Below are positions 36,740-48,095 of a DNA stretch of 64,000 nt, one piece after another. This DNA is from Liolophura sinensis. Its lineage: Eukaryota > Mollusca > Polyplacophora > Chitonida > Chitonidae. Both the position numbers and the translations under genes were made by a program. The stretch spans positions 71,832,984 to 71,896,983 of the forward strand of contig NC_088300.1 in the NCBI RefSeq assembly GCF_032854445.1. The letters run 5' to 3'. Within the stretch, counting starts at the first letter, position 1. Each line of letters opens with the position of its first letter. The notes beneath the pieces were generated by a model. The model was not told the origin of the DNA, ran no database searches, and was given only the letters and a program-made list of their open reading frames with translations.

Positions 36740-37527
36740 TCAATATCTGACGATGTCTTGTCAGGTACTTGACGATATGTCAAGGTTTCTCCCATGTCTT
36801 GACAGATACATGACAATTTGCGGAGGTTTTTCCCATGTCCTGTCTGATGACGAGGTGCGGAGATTTCTCCCATGTCTTGTCATGACACATGACGATGTGC
36901 GGAGGTTTCTCCCATGTCTTGTCAGACACACGAGGTTTCTCTCATGTCTTGTCGAGGGGCCTTTGTTACTCGGATGGTTAGCGCGCACCCAGGATCCATT
37001 TGGTCGCTGTGAGTTCAAGCCCAGCTCATGCCGGTTTCCTCTCCGGTGAGGGAGTGCATCGGGTTTTACGTCGTACTCAATGATTTTTCAGTCACACGAC
37101 GACGAAGGAATCCTTAGAGTACATGTAATGCGCCTCCTTGTCGCAGAACGGCTTTCCACTGCTCTTTTATATAGTGCTGTTTCACTTTTATATAGTGCTC
37201 CTTCACTACCGAAGGCAAGGAAGGCGCCATTATACTGATACGGGTCAACCGGTCATTGCACTATCCCCTTCATGCCTGTAACGTCCTCTTAGGTGTGACT
37301 CGACCCAGGATCGATCCTGGATCTACCGCTCCCGAAGATCTAGGCCCGAACTAACTGTGCTATCCGGGCCGGTCCGCTTCCTCTCCGGCTGTAAGTGGGA
37401 AGGTCTTCAGCAACCTGCGGATGGTCGTGGGTTTCCTCCGGGCTCCGCCCGGTTTCCTCTCACCGTAATGCTGGCCGCCGTCGTATAAGTGAAATATTCT
37501 TGAGTACGGCATAAAACACCAATCACA

Positions 37528-37559
<32 letters not shown>

Positions 37560-38110
37560 GTCTACATCTACATGAAGATGTACGGAGGTTTCTCTCATGT
37601 CTTGTCATCTACATGACGATGTGCTGAGGTTTCTCTCATGTCTTGTCGGATGCGTGGGGACATGGGGATGTTTCTCCCTTGCATTATTAGTTATATGGTT
37701 ACTCAGTGATGGGATAAACAAATATACATGGCGAGGTGCGGAGGTATCTACCCTCTGATTTGTTAGATACATGACAAGGTGAAGTTGTCTCCTTTATACT
37801 GGCCATAGATGTACGGAGGTTTCCCCATGACTCGTTAGATACAGGTCGAGGTGAGGAGGTTTATCCGATGACTTGTTAGGTACATGATGAGGTGTGGAGG
37901 TTTTCTCCTAGCATGGTCAGATACATGAGGATGAGCGAAGGTTTCTCCATAGCATTGTCAGACACATGGCGACTTGAGGAGATTTCTCCCATGTCTTGCG
38001 AGATACATGACGACATGCGAAGGTTTCTCCCATGTCTTGTCAGATACACGAGGAACTGCAGATGTCTTGTCACGTACATGACGATGTGCCAATGTTTCTC
38101 ATCTCTTGTA
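36740..38110. repeat. 41-bp minisatellite upstream of vWA locus B, broken by SINEs
   Basis: Units with ATGACGATGTGCGGAGGTTT, CTCCCATGTCTTGTCAGATA and C. Interrupted at about 36958-37558 by a SINE that itself carries another SINE. Confidence 0.85.
36957..37558 (+). mobile_element. SINE family 1 interrupted by a nested SINE family 2
   Basis: The family 1 copy runs from GGGCCTTTGTTACTCGGATG to about 37052 and resumes at about 37377 to the AAATAAAT tail. The family 2 copy (about 37055-37376, minus) lies between, flanked by TTCCTCTCCGG on both sides. Confidence 0.8.
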
Positions 38111-38420
38111 CACCAGGCACAACCTATTTCCCACGCGCTTGTGTAGCAGCAACACACCAAATACAACCCGTTTACATCACGCGTGTCTCCCAGTAATACA
38201 CCAGATACAACCCATTTACATCACGCGGCACACCAAACATAACCCATTTGTATCACGTGTTTCCCAGTAACACACCAGATACAACCCATTTACAACACGC
38301 GTGTTTCTCATTGGCACACCAAACACAACCCGTTTATGTCACGTGTCTCCCAATAACACACCAGATACAACCCATTTACAACAGGCTTCTCCTAGCGACA
38401 CACCACAGCCAACCCACTTA
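38105..38420. repeat. About 44-bp tandem repeat, adjacent array
   Basis: Units around CACACCAGATACAACCCATT followed by TACATCACGCGTGTCTCCCA. It directly abuts the preceding 41-bp array but has an unrelated unit. Confidence 0.8.
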
Positions 38421-38731
38421 AAACGTCCGAAACACATCCGTCATTCATAGGGCATCCAGAGTGCAGACAAACGAAAATCTTGTTATTCTTATATTTTACT
38501 ATTCAAGTCAGTGGTTAAAGCCTAATGCTATATGTATGTATGGATTTGCACAATGGGAGTAAAATGCCCTCATATTGGCGAAGTAGCTCCTGTAATTTCA
38601 CGGCGATTTCACTGTACATCAAGTTGATTGGAGATTTCGATTGCCCCATCCTAATTTGATGTGGACCTCCTTAAACACGTTATTCAAGCTATAGAATAAA
38701 CACCATTCCTCTTGTACAGCAAGTTGTAGAC

Positions 38732-38737
38732 TTTATT
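38732..38737 (-). promoter_or_regulatory. Putative poly(A) signal of locus C
   Basis: AATAAA on the minus strand about 200 nt past the stop, in a context similar to the one behind locus A (25279-25284). Confidence 0.45.
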
Positions 38738-38936
38738 TAGTCATAAATGTAAAAAGTAGACAACCTAACAATTGGAGGTAGACCTGTAAGTCATGATGTC
38801 CATCGATTGTCTTGACCATTGGCTGTCCCATCCCAATTTGATGTACACGTATTTGAACAGCCTATTAACACACTCATCTGTAAGTCATGATATCCATCGG
38901 TTGCCTTGGCCATTGGCTTGTATGTGTCTTGTTTTT

Positions 38937-38956
38937 CTAAAGACAGGGGCTGTAGT
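38937..38956 (-). CDS. 20-nt terminal coding exon, locus C
   Basis: A TGTTTTCAG acceptor followed by DYSPCL and a TAG stop in phase 1. Counterpart of 25403-25422. Confidence 0.65.
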
Positions 38957-41900
38957 CTGAAAACAGTGGAGACAATAATTAACACCTCCATCCTAATAAA
39001 CATCGTTAGGATATCTCTTTTGCTTGGTGGCCTTTCACAGTATTTCGTGTGAGCTAGATGTTTTTTAATTCCCTGCAAATGCTACGGTAGTCAGGTTAAT
39101 CGTTTCCACTGGAGCTCGCACTGATACCTGTAGGTACCGGTCGAAGGTACAGACAGAAACCATCGTAAACCAAACAGAGCAGTGCAAACTGGCCATAGAC
39201 CAGTGCAAACTGGACAGAGACCAGTGAAAACCGGTTGAAAAAAGCGGAAACCGAAGAAACCAGTGGAAACTGGCCATAGATCAGCACAAACTGGACAGAA
39301 ACCAGTGGAAACCGCACAGAACCCAAAGGAAACGGCCCTTTTACCTGACATAACGATTAAAGTGGAGTAGTAGCCGAATCAGCGGGAACTGGACTCGAAC
39401 ACATACATATGAAGCCCTGTGATCTCCTCCGAGAGCTCCGTCTGACAGGACTGAGTGAGAGAGGGAGCTTACCAATCAGTTGTTATTTCGCGCTGGAAAA
39501 ATACGTCCCGCATACTACTGGGATTAGAAAATAAAATAAATACATTTAAATAAAATAGATTATAGTCAACTACCAGCTTATAAAGCTGATGCTTGCCCAG
39601 GTCGTACTCCTTGTGGATTCTACAAAATACTTAATGCTCTTACCGTGACATATGTGTGACAGCAGCTCGCTTCGGATCCTCCCGACGTCGGTCCGGCCGT
39701 TGATTAGGAATGACTGAGCGCCGGTGTTCCTCGGAGCCAACATGTCCACTCCCACGGAGTTCACCTTGTTCCCAATACCTACGCTGAAAACTCGAACACC
39801 AGCATTAGCAGCTGCGATGGTGTATTCTGCAGCTTTCATCGGATTCTGGAAGTTCCCGTTAGTAAGAAACACCGCTACATTGGGCACGTAGTCTCGGTCT
39901 CCCAAACAGTCCTTGAAAGCCACGGTGTGGAGTTCGTTGAAAGCCTTGTCTACTCTGGATGCGGACCCAGACTTCTGGATGTGGAGAAGGGACTTAATGA
40001 TTGTGGACTTATCATAAGAAAAATTCAAAGGAAATTCAAGGACAGCGTCATCGTGGAATTTGACAGCTCCTACTCTGGCCTTATTGTTGGCAATGCGAAG
40101 ATCTTTGACGAGTTCCGCTGAGAAGTTTTTGGCCAACTCGAAATCATAGATGGACATATGCGAGGAAGAGTCAAATACAAAGATTATGTCCCCAACAGCA
40201 TTACAACCTGTGAAGAAAAATTTCAGGCAAGTATTTATAAAAATGGTTTAGCCTCGGAAAACTGCATCGGAGAGTCCGTCTACACGGCATCAAAGATACT
40301 TAATACTAAAATAAGTAATAAATTATCTGCCATACAGGTTGTAGAGTTACATATGAATAGTTTAACACCGAGATTCGAATGGGCACACATGCCTTAATAT
40401 TATCTGCAGAATTCTTTTTACAATAACTCAGTGTACATGTGAATACGTACCAACAGGCCATGGAGTTGCTGTTGCTGTAATGAAAAATCATGAAAAGATC
40501 AAAACAATATTTATGAATTAATCACAAAATTAACTCCACCTTCATGTTTTATACCTGCACACATAATTGTCGCCGTCATATGAAATAAAAGGAATTAATA
40601 GGAATTTAATTAATGGAAAAGAATCAAATTTTCTGACTCCAGATCAACTGGGAGATGGCAACTACTGTCAATTATTCAAATCTAGCCCCTAATAGCATTG
40701 ATGTGACCCAGCATTTCAAACGGTTTGTCAGGTACGATATATGCTCTGTTTTAACACAAAAGTATTACATAAATCGTTTTGCAAATAAAGAAATGGCTCC
40801 ATAATACTTGGCAACACGATCTCCTCGGGTCCTCCATGGCCGAGGTAGTTAACGTGCAAGCTAAGCGTTGCGATCACCTTGAGTTCAAGTCCAGCTCATG
40901 CTGGCTTCCTCTCCGAGCGCACGTTGGAAGATCTGGCAGCAACCTGCAGATGTTCGTGGGTTTTCACGGGGCTCTGCCCGACTTCCTCCCACTTGGCATA
41001 AAACACAAATCAGATAAATAAACCAATAAATACGATCTCTTCTTCGGCAATCTGAGTTTCCTGCACGTGGCAGGAAGCAAATTCCAATACCAAAACTGGA
41101 AAATCTTACCATTGCAGGTCTTTCTCTGCAGCTGCGCCTCGATAGTGGCCAAACCGTCGAAATTTGCCACTTCGAACACATAGTCATCCCTGCTGGCCAG
41201 AACTTTCAGCTCAGCTTGACTGATCCATTTGCCGATGCCGATAGAGAACATCTGAGCCCCCGTTGCCTTCATGAGGTTGGCTTGTGCTATGGTGGCGTTA
41301 GGATCACGAGATTGACCGTCCGTGAGGGTGATGACAAGCTTTGGGCTTCCCACCCTGGCCCCGTTCACTTCCGTCAGCATCACCTCGCGGGCCGTTTTCA
41401 GAGCCTTATCCGTCCAGGTTCCCACGGCTGTCGGGTTCAGATTGTCTATGGCAGCAAACATGGGTGCGTGAGTATAAAAGGAGTTTAGCTGGAACTCAAT
41501 GTGGGGGTTGACATTGTAAGTTAAGAGTCCGACACGAACTCTTTCCTGACCGATGACGAAAAACTGGAGAAAATCTTTGACAAAGTTTTTCATTGTGGTG
41601 TAATCTTCTTCACCAATGCTACTGGAAGCGTCCATGATGATAATCATATCGGCCACATGGCAGTAATCTGAAACCAACAATTGCAAAAGTTCGATATTAC
41701 TTGAACGAATAGGGTTTTGGGCCACATTTCTATGAAGCGACAGTCTAAATAAAGTAGCTTTATTATACGTAAAAGGAAGCTGTAGACTACTAACTGGCCT
41801 GATTATGATGTTATTTAGGTCTGTAGATAAAGTTACGTTTTTTTTGTTTAATCTTTTGTTCAAAATATTTCCCATTCTACAGTGTAGTTTAATATTTTCT

Positions 41901-44900
41901 TTGTGCGTTCATGAGTACAAACTTACCACAGGTTTTGTCCACTACTGAATCTTTGATGGCAGACAGCGCGTCGAAGTCGTCGACAAAGAATGAGTGCTGG
42001 GAGTTGGGCTCAGACGAGATCGTGTCTATCTCTGTGGTGTCAACGTTACCAACACCGACGGCAAAAACAGTGGGTCCTTGGGCTTTCAGTGCAATGGCGG
42101 CGTCTCTTGTTAAGTCTGGTTGTCTAGATCGACCATCAGTGACGACTACTACAATGTCCTTCACGTCCGGCCTGTCCGAGGATGTGCCGAGCACTCCAGT
42201 TCTGACCTGATCCAAAGCCTTATGGGTATTTGTTCCCACTTGGATAGTCGTGATGGACATGATGGCAGATATCAGTTCGTCTCTTGTGGTGTACGTGTCA
42301 AGATTGAACTCTATCCTGGAGAACAGATCGAACGTGATGACGGCAACTCGTACACTGTCAAGCCCGATGTCGAACTCGTACAGAATGTCTATGATGAACT
42401 CCTTCTCTCGCTGAAGGCCGGCTGGACCGACACTGGATGAAGTGTCCAGGACGAAAACAACATCTCCCTTTGACAAACACACTAGAAAAAATCAAGCAGA
42501 CTATTACATCATTTGCTGACCAATGTCTAATAAAGGTCTCCCACTCACCCCTTTCATATCTCGGACGTACCACGTTGGCCTGATATATTTGATAGGTGTT
42601 TTACGATATACTCATAAATATTTCCCTTATACGACGGCGGCAGTATTATGGTGGGAGGAAACCGGGTAGAGCCCCGGAGATACCACATTGGCCGGTCAAA
42701 TGGAGCTACCAATCAGAAATCTCACCAATTCGGTCACCGATAGTTTATGTCCAGCTCATGCTGGCTTTCTCTCCCTAGGTGAAAAGGCCTGTCTGTAACC
42801 TGCGGACGATCGAGGATTTCCCCTGCGCTCTGCCCACTTTCCTTCCATCATCATGCTGGCCGCCCTTCTATAAGTGAAATATTCTTGTGTACGGCGCAAA
42901 ACACATAAATCAAACTATGCATAAATAAATCAATCTTTACATGTATCACAGCATTTATTTACAGAGTTCACAGCAACAGCAGAGCTCTTTATTTGCAAAA
43001 ACTCCTTCTGTATGTATTTACAGATACGTACGGACTAAATTTAGTCTCGTGAATGTCCAAAAACATATTATTGGTTCTGCACTGGTACAAAAATGACATA
43101 ATTTAAAGCTAGTCGCAATAAGTCAGATTTGCGCAAACAAAGAAAAATATTACTGAAGCTAAGGTACTTACGATCTGAGCGTCCAGGTTTCAGCTTAGCA
43201 GGAGGAGGAGTGGGCTTGGGCGTTTCCACATACGTAAGGGGTCTGGTTATATCTGCAAAGTTAAAATGACACACTTGTTAAAACTGGAGATTTTATTTTC
43301 CTCAGGTAAACAATTTTTACCCACGAATCTTAAAGATAGTGCTAGAATTGATATACACTGTAATGTATTTCTATATTATTTGCCTTCGGATCCACATTTA
43401 TCTGGGACTCCTTGTTTCTGTTTCTGGTGAAATAAAAAATTCCATCGTGGCCTATTTTTCAGGTAGTGGAGGGGGCGAGACAAGACATTTTAATACTTTT
43501 TGGTCTCTACTTTTTCGGGGCTGGTGAAATAAATCATCAAAACGACCCAAAGTATTCAATCATCAGAGTATGAGTATCCAAAAACGATGACATACCATTG
43601 CAAGAGGTGTCTTGAAATTCTCCCATGATATTTTCCAACCCATCAAAGTTCTTTACGTAGTGGAAATACTGTTCGTCCGGATCGCTAGCAATCAGGCGTA
43701 GCTCGTTCTCGTCTGTCCAACCAATACCGATAGCAAACACTCTGACGCCCGCTGCCTTCAGAAGCGCCTGTTCAGTTGCAGTTCTGTCTGGGTGAGTAGA
43801 CCTTCCATCCGTGATCAGAATAGCGATGTTGGGTATACCAGGCCGGTCCCCATGCTCTGACGTGAAGCCGGTCTCTCTAGCAATTCTCAATGCTGCGTGG
43901 GTAGCGGTTCCTACTTCCGTACCTCGAAGCGGGGCAAAGGCTCGAATGACTTCTTCCTTTGTGTGGTACGTGTTGAGGTAAAATACCTGTCTTGCGCCGA
44001 AATTAAAGGTAATAAGGCCTACTCGAACTCTGTCCTCACCGATTTCAAAATGGCCGATGACACCCAGAAGGAACTGTCTCATCTGTTCAAAGTTCTCCGG
44101 CCCAATACTGCTGGACGCGTCCATCAGAATCATAACATCAGCGGTATACGGACACGGCTTTTCTGAAAAGAAGGAGGGTTTCTTTATCGCCCTTCTTAAT
44201 TCATAATGGAAGTAGTTTACTGGAGAGCATAAGACTGAGTTGATTTATTTCATTTCTAGAGGTATTCAATACATGACGCCTAACAAAATGCAACTCCTTA
44301 ATACGCGGTTAAAGAATGTAAGTTGATATCAACTGAAGACAAAAAGTACTTAAAGCAGGGATATATAACCGTTCAAAAATATCTTTTCCGCTCTCTATGG
44401 TGACAGTACGTACTTGTTGTTGTTGTGGGTGCTAGCGTAGTGGTGGGAACTGGAGTTGTTGGTAGAGGTCGAGTGATCTCTGAAAGAAAGATACGTCATT
44501 TACGCAAGTCAAAGATGACCCAACTTTTCAACCATATTTATTTATTTATTATTTACTGAACTCCGTAATCAAACATTGTATGACCGCAGTAAAGTTAACA
44601 ACACGACGAAACCGATCAGAATTTTTTGAAAAGCAGCACTATTCTTCAGAAACCTGGATAAATACGTGCAATAAAAAGACATATAAAGTCGCTCATGGCG
44701 AGACCTTTTTCCGATGCAACCATTAGGTGATCAGTTACAGCCCGCACTCAAGTGCTCATTCATTCCTGCACAGGAGAAAGTATATAGCAAAGCACGACCA
44801 CAGGACTTAAATCACCCGTAAGAAATGAATCGGCGCTAAACAACAATCAGATAGACAAATAAATAAAAGAAACCTGAAAGCCTTAATATGGAGCATACGA

Positions 44901-47900
44901 TTCCTTCATCTTGGTTGTAGAGTAATCTTGTCAAAAATTATAAGGGAAATAGGGCCTGCATTAGGCCTCGCCAAGTACCAGTTAAACTTGCTCACCGGCG
45001 CAAGATGTTTGTTGGAATTCGGCCAGAATCTCGTCAAGACCACTGAAGTCCTTAACGTAGTGGAAGTATTTGTCCACCGGATCGCTGGCGATGAGTCGTA
45101 ACTCTGCTTCGTCCACCCAGCCAATACCGATGGCAAACACTCGAACTCCAGCGGCTTTGAGAAGCGCCTGTTCTGTCGCTGTCTTGTCTGGATGCGTTGA
45201 TTGTCCGTCCGTCAACAGAATGGCGACGTTGGGAATATCTGGGCGGTCGCCATTCTCGGCCGTGAAGGAGATCTCACGCGCATATTTCAAGGCCCTGTGA
45301 GTGGCTGTACCTTGGTGTATATCTTGAACATGATCAAATGCCTGGAGAACCTCTTCTTTGGTACTGAACTGGTTCAAGTTGAATTCGACCAATGCCCCGA
45401 AGTTGAACGTGATAAGTCCAACGCGGACGTTGTCTTGGCCTACGTCGAAATGCTGAACAACGCCTCTAAGGAAGTTCTTCATTACCTGATAGTTATCGTG
45501 TCCAATACTGCTAGAAGCATCCATCAGTATGACGATATCGGCCTTGTATGGACAAAGCGTGCCTACAAATAAAGGTTATATATGAGAACATTGCTGCTGT
45601 CCACTTTAACTAATTTATAGGAAAGAGCGTGTGTCCGTAAATTTATTTATTTATTTATTTGATTAGTGTTTTAATCACTAGTCAAGAATATTTCACTTAT
45701 ACCACGGCGGCCAGCATTATGGTGGAAGGAAACCGGGGAAAGCCTGGGGGAAACCCTCAACCATCCCAAGGTTGCTGGCAAGCCCCCGGCAGGGCCGGAT
45801 GGTGCCCGTAAAAAATATCATCCGTGAATAAAGCTGAATAAATCTGCTTTACCTCCCACTATCTGTACTCCGAATAAAACAATATCACGTGAGCTGTATC
45901 AACAAATACCACGTACTGGCTAATTAAAGCACCTATACACATGCACCTCTGACACGTCTCGTCGCCTGAACAATTTTTCTTCTGTGTAGAATTTATACCC
46001 TAGAATCTTACTGCATGACAAAAAGGGCCGCTATCTTTTTCTCAAACCTTTCTCATTTCTTCAGTAAGGATTCCCTTACCGTCGTGATCCGTGTGAGCCT
46101 TCGGCACAATCCTCGTCGAAAACTTTACCGCACCACCTACAAAAATGAATGAATGCTTGGCGTTTAACATTATACTTAACAATTTTTCTGTCATATGACG
46201 ACGAGGAATCATTGAGTGTGAGTATATACTGTGTCTTCATGTGGCAGGGTGAGTCCATGTCGCCAAAGTGACGCCCGCACTGAAATATCATGCCGAAATA
46301 CCAGAAATAACACCACACCCAGTTAAGTTATACTGACACCAGGCCAACCAGCCCTGTTTCCTTGCTCTAACCGCTCAGTGCTAAGCGCCAAACGAGGCAG
46401 CAACAAGTAGTATTTTTAAAGTCTTTGGCATGACCCGACCCGGGTTTGATTGCTTTTTGACGCCGTATCAATTAGGCCACCGAAGCAGCCCTTACAACAA
46501 TGAACACAACAGTTTTTTTTTTGTAAATACTGGCACTGTACCTTGTTCGTCCACAGTATGACAAATTGAAGATCAAAACACCGTGCACGGATAGTATGAA
46601 CATTTGGCAAATAATAGAGCTTCCTCTTTTCAGTTCCACTCGGCGAAGTTCTCTCTTTACGCCATCAAAAGTCCCAAGTCACAAACTCCCAAATTTATTT
46701 CAATGAAATCGGAAAGATATAAATTATAAAACCTTTTATTTCGAACCTGTCAATAAATTTGTTTCATGTATACCTAGTTCTGGACTACGTAAGCCCTATA
46801 TAGCGGCACGATATCTGTCGTATCTCTGTGATCTTTATATTTACCAATACCTAATGATGAAGGCAATATTTTCAAAGAATGAAATTAAGGCAAGCCTTTC
46901 AAAGAATGAAATTAAATCTGACAATGAAAGTAGACGGAGCTGTTTCAGTTGTGTTATCCTTTCCGGGATTAGTTATACCTCTCCACTTCATTGGTGTGGA
47001 TTTTGTCAAACCCAAGTAGCGTGACAACTCTCCATAAACGAGGTAAAATTGTGCATCTGTTTGATCAAAGTGTCACCTGCAAACCCCATGAGATGTGTCA
47101 TAATGTGTACATCCAAATTCCTATGATGGAGCATTGTTGAGATTCTTTAAAACAAACTTTCAAATATTGAAAACCAAACATGGAAATTCGGCCTGGTTTC
47201 CGAATGTTAGGAGCCGTAGCTAATATATACATCTACTTGCTCTAGCAGCATCACAAACCACATAACTCCTCTTCACGGCATACGCTATTCAAGCAACGTT
47301 CATGATAAACCCGAAATAATGAGAAACATGAGTTTTAGTCAGCAAAGACTTCCTTTAACCATAAATTTTCCTCATTCGTGACTCTCGTCACTCACCATCC
47401 AAAACCGCAGATTTACGCGTACTCACGTTGTTCATGTTTGAGAAATCAATCACAAAATCACCTTGTCCAAGTGCTGAATCACCTTGTCTAAGTGTTGAAT
47501 CACCTTGTCCAAGTGTTGAAAGTTAAGCAGAAAACGTACACTGCCTTGAAAAAATATTTAAAATCTAGCATAAACTTACATTGTCGAACTGTTGAGGAGT
47601 TTGCGCAAAGTCTTCTTGCCAGACTGTTGAGAATTCAGGAAAAGTCCACCTTTTCTTAGTAATGATGATCGATATAAACTCTAAGAATCGAACAGAATCT
47701 CACCGGCTACAAACGTTCAGGTTCAAGCACAAAAAAGACTTTGTCAAGCCATGAAACTCCAGCATAAAGTAATCTTCTTCGAGTGTTGACATTGTTGAGA
47801 ATCGAGTAAAATCTCACCTTTTCCAAAGGTTGAGAATCAAGGAAAAATCCCCATGACCAAGTGTTGATATTTGAGCGGAAACACGTCACACAAATGACAC

Positions 47901-48095
47901 TTTGCCTTATCCAAGTGTTGATAATCAAACAGAGGTTCACCTTTTCCAACAGCTGATTAATTCATTTATTAATTACAATAAAAGAGAAACTTACCTTGCC
48001 CCAGAATTGCAAGGGCAGATATGACTGCAAAGCACAGTACACCAAACATGATTGCGTTGAACAGGCCGTATCGCACTATCTAATGTTTTGGCTGA
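38937..48095 (-). CDS. vWA locus C: secreted protein with five von Willebrand factor A domains
   Basis: Exons in order: 47995-48095 (ATG at 48049; signal), 46080-46136, 44996-45562 (vWA1), 44414-44479 (linker), 43596-44162 (vWA2), 43172-43252 (linker), 41927-42481 (vWA3), 41110-41667 (vWA4), 40451-40474 (24-nt linker), 39644-40207 (vWA5), 38937-38956 (end and stop). Coding sum is 3114 nt, a 1037-residue model: signal 1-18, vWA1 38-226, vWA2 249-437, vWA3 465-649, vWA4 650-835, vWA5 844-1031. All junctions are phase 1. vWA1-4 keep MIDAS; vWA5 is altered. A non-coding exon and TATA box lie upstream. Likely a matrix or adhesion protein (matrilin or collagen VI-like architecture without collagen or EGF parts); the exact role is unknown. 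Confidence 0.85.
39080..39345. repeat. Short tandem repeat in the last intron of vWA locus C
   Basis: Repeated cores such as ACCAGTGGAAACTGGCCATA and CAAACTGGACAGAGACCAGT. Overlapping minus-strand ORFs are products of the repeat. Confidence 0.75.
39644..40207 (-). CDS. vWA domain 5 exon, locus C, altered MIDAS
   Basis: 564-nt phase 1-1 exon starting CNAVGDIIFVFDSSSHMS and ending HICHG. The DxSxS motif reads DSSSH and TDG reads TNG, so metal binding is probably impaired. Paralogue of 25913-26476. Confidence 0.88.
40451..40474 (-). CDS. 24-nt linker microexon, locus C
   Basis: CATTACAG acceptor and GTACGT donor enclose 24 nt that read ATATPWPVG across phase 1 junctions. Its place between vWA4 and vWA5 matches the Thr/Pro linkers elsewhere in the gene. 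Without transcripts it remains a prediction. Confidence 0.5.
40828..41025 (+). mobile_element. SINE family 1 copy in an intron of vWA locus C
   Basis: GGTCCTCCATGGCCGAGGTA to GGCATAAAACACAAATCAG; internal part shortened. Confidence 0.7.
41110..41667 (-). CDS. vWA domain 4 exon, locus C
   Basis: 558-nt phase 1-1 exon starting YCHVADMIIIMDASSSIG, with GTWTDKAL and LTDGQS. MIDAS is intact although the Thr region is diverged. It follows vWA3 directly without a linker exon. Confidence 0.9.
41927..42481 (-). CDS. vWA domain 3 exon, locus C
   Basis: 555-nt phase 1-1 exon starting CLSKGDVVFVLDTSSSVG, with GTNTHKAL and VTDGRS, so MIDAS is intact. No close equivalent in loci A and B; it is specific to the longer paralogue. 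Confidence 0.9.
42590..42930. mobile_element. Inverted pair of SINE family 1 copies in vWA locus C
   Basis: A reverse copy (about 42590-42690, GACGGCGGCAGTATTATGGT) is followed by a forward copy (about 42705-42930, ending GTGTACGGCGCAAAACAC). Both lie in the intron between vWA3 and linker 2. Confidence 0.7.
43596..44162 (-). CDS. vWA domain 2 exon, locus C
   Basis: 567-nt phase 1-1 exon with complete MIDAS (DASSSIG, GTATHAAL, ITDGRS). It differs from A and B mainly around the strand reading LITFNFGARQVFYLN. Confidence 0.9.
44996..45562 (-). CDS. vWA domain 1 exon, locus C
   Basis: 567-nt phase 1-1 exon, TLCPYKADIVILMDASSS to a Cys-Ala-Gly end, with intact MIDAS. Very close in protein sequence to vWA1 of A and B (for example GHDNYQVMKNF here against GPENYLVMKNF). 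Confidence 0.9.
45640..45805 (-). mobile_element. SINE family 1 copy in vWA locus C
   Basis: Reverse orientation: TCAAGAATATTTCACTTATA, CACGGCGGCCAGCATTATGG. Confidence 0.75.
46143..46495 (-). mobile_element. SINE family 2 copy in vWA locus C
   Basis: GAATGCTTGGCGTTTAACAT, TTTTTCTGTCATATGACGAC, then a diverged body ending in the tRNA-like head near 46490. Confidence 0.7.
47458..47960. repeat. Degenerate repeat in intron of vWA locus C resembling the signal-exon donor
   Basis: Three 21-bp copies of CACCTTGTCCAAGTGTTGAA-type sequence at 47459-47520, then looser copies to about 47960. The unit resembles the 3' end plus splice donor of the signal-peptide exons of loci A and B. Confidence 0.65.
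47995..48049 (-). CDS. Signal-peptide exon, vWA locus C (coding part)
   Basis: Encodes MFGVLCFAVISALAILGQ plus one base, ending GGGCAAG|GTAAGT in phase 1. It is clearly homologous to the leaders of loci A and B. The following N-terminal exon (46080-46136) encodes GAVKFSTRIVPKAHTDHDG, paralogous to the KSFTEVFPKTHTDHDG segments of loci A and B. Confidence 0.8.
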
